8,851 bases of DNA from Thermoplasmata archaeon. GTDB taxonomy: Archaea > Thermoplasmatota > Thermoplasmata > Thermoplasmatales > Thermoplasmataceae. Both the position numbers and the translations under genes were made by a program. The notes below the pieces were generated by a model that saw only the letters and a program-made list of their open reading frames with translations, did not search any database and was not told the DNA's origin. This document shows, piece by piece, positions 5,998 through 8,851 of this stretch (position 1 is the first letter of the stretch; each line of letters opens with the position of its first letter). The DNA is taken from NCBI GenBank assembly GCA_021797955.1, contig JAJZYV010000051.1, positions 1-8,851 of the forward strand, in the 5' to 3' direction.

Positions 5998-6024
5998 TGA
6001 CCCGAGCCATCACAGAACCGGAAC
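5998..6024 (+). repeat. Left terminal inverted repeat of the IS remnant
   Basis: It begins TGACCCGAGCC and ends GGAAC. The outer TGACCC and the inner GGAAC both recur in reverse complement at 6258-6283 with nearly the same spacing, and several G positions between them also match. The acyltransferase frame reads into this repeat for four codons before stopping. Confidence 0.45.
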
Positions 6025-6072
6025 ACTATGATAATAATATTATAGAGAAGAACAGATACATAAAGAGCATGC

Positions 6073-6086
6073 GAAAAGCGCTTTTC
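6073..6086. repeat. Perfect 14-bp palindrome GAAAAGCGCTTTTC
   Basis: A gapless palindrome 20 nt before the orfA start, inside the IS remnant's leader. It could be an operator for transposase expression or a short hairpin in the mRNA near the ribosome binding site. No second copy is seen in the window. Confidence 0.4.
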
Positions 6087-6257
6087 CAGATCATGGAGGT
6101 CTCTTCATGAAGTCCAAATATTCAGCGGAAGAGAAGTTCCAGATAGTCATGGAATCCTTCACTGACAATGTGACACAGGCTGAGATATGCCGGAGGCACG
6201 TCAATAATCATCCATTGATTGTCAAGAGTGAGGGACAGCAAGAGGATATGAGAAAGA

Positions 6258-6283
6258 GTTCCATATTGAGGCGGAATGGGTCA
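6258..6283 (-). repeat. Right terminal inverted repeat of the IS remnant
   Basis: It reads GTTCC at 6258 and GGGTCA at 6278-6283 on the plus strand, mirroring the left end at 5998-6024. The sequence between the two blocks matches only partly, so the pair is imperfect, as is common in IS3-type elements. Confidence 0.42.
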
Positions 6284-6297
6284 AATGAAAAAAGAAA

Positions 6298-6305
6298 TTT
6301 ATATG
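6298..6305 (+). promoter_or_regulatory. TATA box of the epimerase gene (leaderless)
   Basis: TTTATATG is preceded by a purine-rich BRE-like AAAAGAAA and is centred about 26 nt upstream of the ATG at 6327. The transcript should start at or next to that ATG, giving a leaderless mRNA. No Shine-Dalgarno site precedes the ATG. The box lies 15 nt beyond the right end of the IS remnant, so the promoter survived the insertion. Confidence 0.65.
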
Positions 6306-6326
6306 GATTATTGTATTAACCTAAAA

Positions 6327-7442
6327 ATGACTAATGTTTTAGTAACGGGAGGTTTCGGATTTATAGGAAGTCACACCATTGATCTATTGATAAGTAAGGG
6401 ATATTCAGTCAAAGTGATTGACAATTTAGAAAAGCAAGTACACCAAGGAATTCCCCCAGTTTATTCAAAAGATAAAATAGAATTTCTTAATGAGAGTATT
6501 ACCAGAACCTCTTCTTGGAAGAAAGCACTTAGTGATTCTAATTACATAATTAATCTTGCAGCCTTGACTGGTTCTTCACAGAGTTTTTGGAAATTGGATG
6601 AATATAACTTGGTAAATACCATGGGGATTTCACATCTTTTCAACGAGCTAACAAAGAGAAGAGAGCTAACTAAAAATATTAAAAAAATAATCACTGCTTC
6701 CTCTAGTTATGTGTATGGCGAAGGAGCATACTTCTGCGAGGAGCATGGGCTGTTTTATCCTGACATTAGAAAAGTTTCGCAACTCCGAGAAAGAAGATGG
6801 GATATACTATGTCCAAAATGTTCAGAAATAGCGGCTCCTGTTGGAGTTAAGGAAGATAAACCGCCTCAGGTTCCAAATCCGTATGCTCTGTCTAAATACT
6901 TCTCGGAACAATTGACAAAGCAATATAGTGACTATTTGGGAATACCGGCGGTGTCATTTCGTTATTTTAATGTTTACGGGCCGGGACAGAGTCTCATGAA
7001 CCCATATACTGGAGTGCTAAGTATCTTCTACAGCAGGCTTGCGTCTGGTAACACGCCATACATATTCGAAGACGGTGAAATGACAAGAGATTTTATACAT
7101 GTCTCAGATGTGGCCCAGTATAACTTGAAGGCCTTGGAAAAGGGAGAGGGTATATTTAACGTCGGAACCGGAAGACCAACCAAGATTAACACACTCCTTG
7201 AAATCTTATCAGAAGAAATGGGGGTTAATATAACTCCAAGAATAACTAATGAATCAAGAGTTGGAGATATAAGAAATATATTTTCAGATAATACCGAATT
7301 GTTCTCGGTTTATGGGAGTAACAAATTCAAAGACTTAAAGGCAGGAGTGTCGGATTTTGTGAATTGGGCAAAAGAGACAAATTTCGTGGACAGGTTCGAA
7401 CGGGCTGAGTCGGTGCGGAAAAAATTTTCACCAAGTATGTAG
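6327..7442 (+). CDS. NAD-dependent nucleotide-sugar epimerase/dehydratase with Cys/His zinc-like insertion
   Basis: An extended short-chain dehydrogenase/reductase of 371 residues. It has the Rossmann motif TGGFGFIG (7-14), an acidic IDNL (31-34) suited to NAD, the NLAAL strand (76-80), the catalytic Ser in TASSSYVYG (123-131), the Tyr186-x3-Lys190 pair in PYALSK, and RYFNVYGPGQ plus TRDFIHVSDVA for sugar-nucleotide binding. An insertion at about 132-180 carries C137-x2-H140 and C162-x2-C165, probably a structural zinc site. From memory, a similar insertion occurs in dTDP-L-rhamnose 4-epimerase-type enzymes, so the substrate may be a dTDP- or UDP-sugar. UDP-glucose/GlcNAc 4-epimerase is an alternative. 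ATG 6327 is preferred over ATGs at 6276, 6285 and 6303: it directly precedes the NVLVTGG strand, the TATA spacing fits, and 6276 lies inside the IS terminal repeat. It stands alone, divergent from the acyltransferase and convergent with the DUF2079 gene. Confidence 0.88.
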   Translation: MTNVLVTGGFGFIGSHTIDLLISKGYSVKVIDNLEKQVHQGIPPVYSKDKIEFLNESITRTSSWKKALSDSNYIINLAALTGSSQSFWKLDEYNLVNTMGISHLFNELTKRRELTKNIKKIITASSSYVYGEGAYFCEEHGLFYPDIRKVSQLRERRWDILCPKCSEIAAPVGVKEDKPPQVPNPYALSKYFSEQLTKQYSDYLGIPAVSFRYFNVYGPGQSLMNPYTGVLSIFYSRLASGNTPYIFEDGEMTRDFIHVSDVAQYNLKALEKGEGIFNVGTGRPTKINTLLEILSEEMGVNITPRITNESRVGDIRNIFSDNTELFSVYGSNKFKDLKAGVSDFVNWAKETNFVDRFERAESVRKKFSPSM

Positions 7443-7489
7443 GTTTTAGAAAACAGCATCTTTGCAAAGGTGAAGTAGTTTATTGAAAT

Positions 7490-8851
7490 TTAGAACGAGA
7501 CCTGATAGATTGATACACCTTCTAAGTTTAAGCTACTATTGATACGAAACGAAACCTCGGCACCCAACCTTAGATAGTCGGTAACACCGTTATTCAGGCT
7601 AAAATGTATTGTGAAGCTTCCCGAGGCAAATCCATCAGTTGTTGCCATGGATAAATTTTTATAACGTAGTATGACACCCGAATTGCCGTTAACAAGGAAA
7701 AAATTGAGACTTACATTATTGTTTACATCAGCCGGATTGGATATAATGGAATAGGATATGTTAGAATAGTAGTTTCCTTTTGAAGCTACCACTCCTAAAA
7801 TATTCCACACGTAGAAACCGCCACCAGCATAATTTATTTTGCCGGATTCAACGAAAGGCAGTTTTGGGTATGCCACCGGGCTAAAATTTCTTGGATTCGA
7901 TCTGTAGCCTCTTTTTATAAGCAGAAAACCATCTGACTCTATCATGATGCCGTATAGTTTAGTTTCCAATAGCCTATTAATTATGGTAGCAAAAGTTGGA
8001 TTGTAAGGATTAACTGAATATTGAAACATTTGGATGTTGTTCAGATCTGCTAATAAGTAATCAATGCTCACATTTTGCTTTATGTTGTTCACACTTAAAG
8101 GAAACGAATTATTCATTATATTCCCTAAGCTGAAATTTTCTATCTCTCCGGGGACGTAAAGATTGTATGCTATCTGACCTGGCAATATTTGAGGTAAATT
8201 GTCCTGAACTAAAATGCTAGTATTTTGTGGAATCATAGTGATGATGGTTGTTAGTTCCTCGTATTGTGTAAGATTAAGAGGTTTCGTGATCTCATAATTG
8301 TAATCATCGACGCCAGTATAGTGATTTAACGGACCATAAGGCTCATAAAAAAGGGCAAGTACGATAATTATGAACACAGAGAGATAGGCAATCTTTCTTT
8401 GAAGTTTCCTCACTGAATATCTTTTGTAAAACGTTCTCCAAAATATTGGTTTTTTTCCTAATTTCGCTAATTTAGTCTCGGAAAAATCCAAATTTTTTAG
8501 CCCTTCTATAAATCCAAGATAGATAAATGGTATTATTCCGCTAGAGTATTGCAAAATAATAACATATGGAAAAGCATAGTATCCAAATTTGTTAAAAAAG
8601 AAAACAAGAATAAAAAAGGGGAGAGCCAGTAAAGCAAACCGCCGAGAAAGAAGTGGGATGAAAAGAAATGGCCCAAGGAAAATAGCTATGGTCAAAAACT
8701 TAAGGTGAAGGTCAGCTGTTATGGATATATTATTTGGGTTGCTAATAATTGCATTAGAAACCGAGCTAGCGTAGATCGTCACCAATCCCCCTAAAAGAAG
8801 AAATGCAGATAATATAAGAAGCGAGATATAAAACAATACTGCGTTTGGCGA
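7490..8851 (-). CDS. DUF2079-family membrane protein, C-terminal part (5' end outside window)
   Basis: The frame is open from the right edge to the TAA at 7490-7492, with 453 codons visible. A TTG at 8836 is an unlikely start, because the frame continues upstream and these proteins usually have more membrane segments. About five transmembrane segments are visible (roughly 9-30, 51-68, 72-88, 93-117, 154-170). The fourth carries a DUF2079 signature, QYSSGIIPF at 101-109, followed by FIEGL. A large domain of about 280 residues follows the last segment and should face outside. It is rich in Asn, Ser and Tyr, with about ten N-x-S/T sequons. DUF2079 belongs to the GT-C clan of polytopic, lipid-linked-sugar glycosyltransferases, but its reaction is unknown. 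A role in surface-glycan assembly fits the neighbouring sugar-nucleotide genes. Confidence 0.8.
   Translation of the reverse strand, partial: SPNAVLFYISLLILSAFLLLGGLVTIYASSVSNAIISNPNNISITADLHLKFLTIAIFLGPFLFIPLLSRRFALLALPFFILVFFFNKFGYYAFPYVIILQYSSGIIPFIYLGFIEGLKNLDFSETKLAKLGKKPIFWRTFYKRYSVRKLQRKIAYLSVFIIIVLALFYEPYGPLNHYTGVDDYNYEITKPLNLTQYEELTTIITMIPQNTSILVQDNLPQILPGQIAYNLYVPGEIENFSLGNIMNNSFPLSVNNIKQNVSIDYLLADLNNIQMFQYSVNPYNPTFATIINRLLETKLYGIMIESDGFLLIKRGYRSNPRNFSPVAYPKLPFVESGKINYAGGGFYVWNILGVVASKGNYYSNISYSIISNPADVNNNVSLNFFLVNGNSGVILRYKNLSMATTDGFASGSFTIHFSLNNGVTDYLRLGAEVSFRINSSLNLEGVSIYQVSF

Larger units (their letters stand above)
5998..6283 (+). mobile_element. 286-bp internally deleted insertion sequence (IS3-like) with terminal inverted repeats
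   Basis: The left end starts TGACCC and has GGAAC 27 nt in. The right end has GTTCC followed by GGGTCA, so the termini are imperfect inverted repeats of about 26-27 nt (by hand, roughly 17 of 27 positions with one gap). Between them lie a Shine-Dalgarno site, the first 31 codons of an orfA-like transposase gene and then unrelated sequence, so the catalytic part is gone. The TGA..TCA ends fit IS3-type elements. No clear target-site duplication is seen (ATC on the left, AAT on the right), so later deletion or drift is likely. It lies between the broken acyltransferase and the epimerase promoter. Confidence 0.55.
6107..6319 (+). pseudogene. Truncated IS3-type transposase OrfA
   Basis: The start is good: GGAGGT at 6095-6100, 6 nt before ATG. 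The first 31 residues, MKSKYSAEEKFQIVMESF then TQAEICRRH, are a textbook N-terminal helix-turn-helix of transposase OrfA proteins, which bind the element's ends. After the His codon at 6197-6199 the expected second helix (GIS-type turn, then F/Y-x-W) is missing. The frame instead continues with about 39 unrelated residues to a chance TAA at 6317-6319, crossing the right terminal repeat. A deletion junction at about 6200 is therefore likely. No OrfB with a DDE domain remains, so the fragment cannot transpose by itself, though a full-length copy elsewhere might act on its ends. Confidence 0.65.

Noticed and set aside
7443..7489. Intrinsic terminator between the epimerase and DUF2079 genes
   Set aside because: GTTTTAGAAAAC and the palindrome CTTTGCAAAG are present, but the loops are too short for a sound hairpin and no T tract follows on either strand.
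8834..8836. TTG at 8836 as the DUF2079 start
   Set aside because: The frame continues to the window edge, the first visible segment is already a membrane helix, and DUF2079 proteins are normally longer.
1..8851. CRISPR array, tRNA, rRNA or riboswitch
   Set aside because: No regularly spaced repeats, no tRNA cloverleaf or T-loop motif and no rRNA-like stretch were seen. The leader of glmS is too short for a ribozyme of the bacterial glmS type.

Overview
The window looks like an archaeal chromosome segment, most likely from the Thermoplasmata (Thermoplasmatales-like). The reasons are TATA/BRE-type promoters rather than -35/-10 boxes, at least one probably leaderless gene (TATA centre about 26 nt before the ATG), a DUF2079-type membrane protein, and moderately AT-rich DNA with AGA/AGG arginine codons. 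The genus cannot be fixed by eye.

Layout. (1) 1-95, minus strand: the N-terminal 31 codons of a probable ISL3-type transposase running off the left edge. (2) 96-305: intergenic DNA with several hairpins and the promoter of the next gene. (3) 306-4580, plus strand: a tight three-gene operon for UDP-N-acetylglucosamine. It holds glmS (TTG start), a phosphohexomutase overlapping it by 4 nt, and a sugar-1-phosphate nucleotidyltransferase fused to a GNAT domain that closely resembles eukaryotic GNA1 (glucosamine-6-phosphate N-acetyltransferase). (4) 4652-5997, minus strand: a left-handed beta-helix acyltransferase followed, with a 7-nt overlap, by a PIG-L/LmbE zinc deacetylase. The acyltransferase has lost its start codon. 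(5) 5998-6283: a 286-bp internally deleted insertion sequence with imperfect terminal inverted repeats and a fragment of orfA. It abuts the broken 5' end of the acyltransferase. (6) 6327-7442, plus strand: an NAD-dependent nucleotide-sugar epimerase/dehydratase with a Cys/His insertion resembling a zinc site, from a promoter just outside the IS remnant. (7) 7490-8851, minus strand: the C-terminal part of a DUF2079 membrane protein with a sequon-rich outer domain, cut by the right edge.

How the genes fit together. The operon appears to encode the whole route from fructose-6-phosphate to UDP-GlcNAc, with acetylation probably in the eukaryotic order: GlmS makes GlcN-6-P, the GNA1-like domain acetylates it, the mutase moves the phosphate, and the nucleotidyltransferase activates the sugar. 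The neighbours (deacetylase, acyltransferase, sugar epimerase, GT-C-clan membrane protein) fit a surface-glycan or glycoprotein island edited by mobile elements.

The most notable points are the nucleotidyltransferase-GNA1 fusion and its start. The conserved nucleotide-binding motif lies upstream of the first ATG and can be reached only from an AUA or AUU codon, which is placed correctly behind a strong Shine-Dalgarno sequence.
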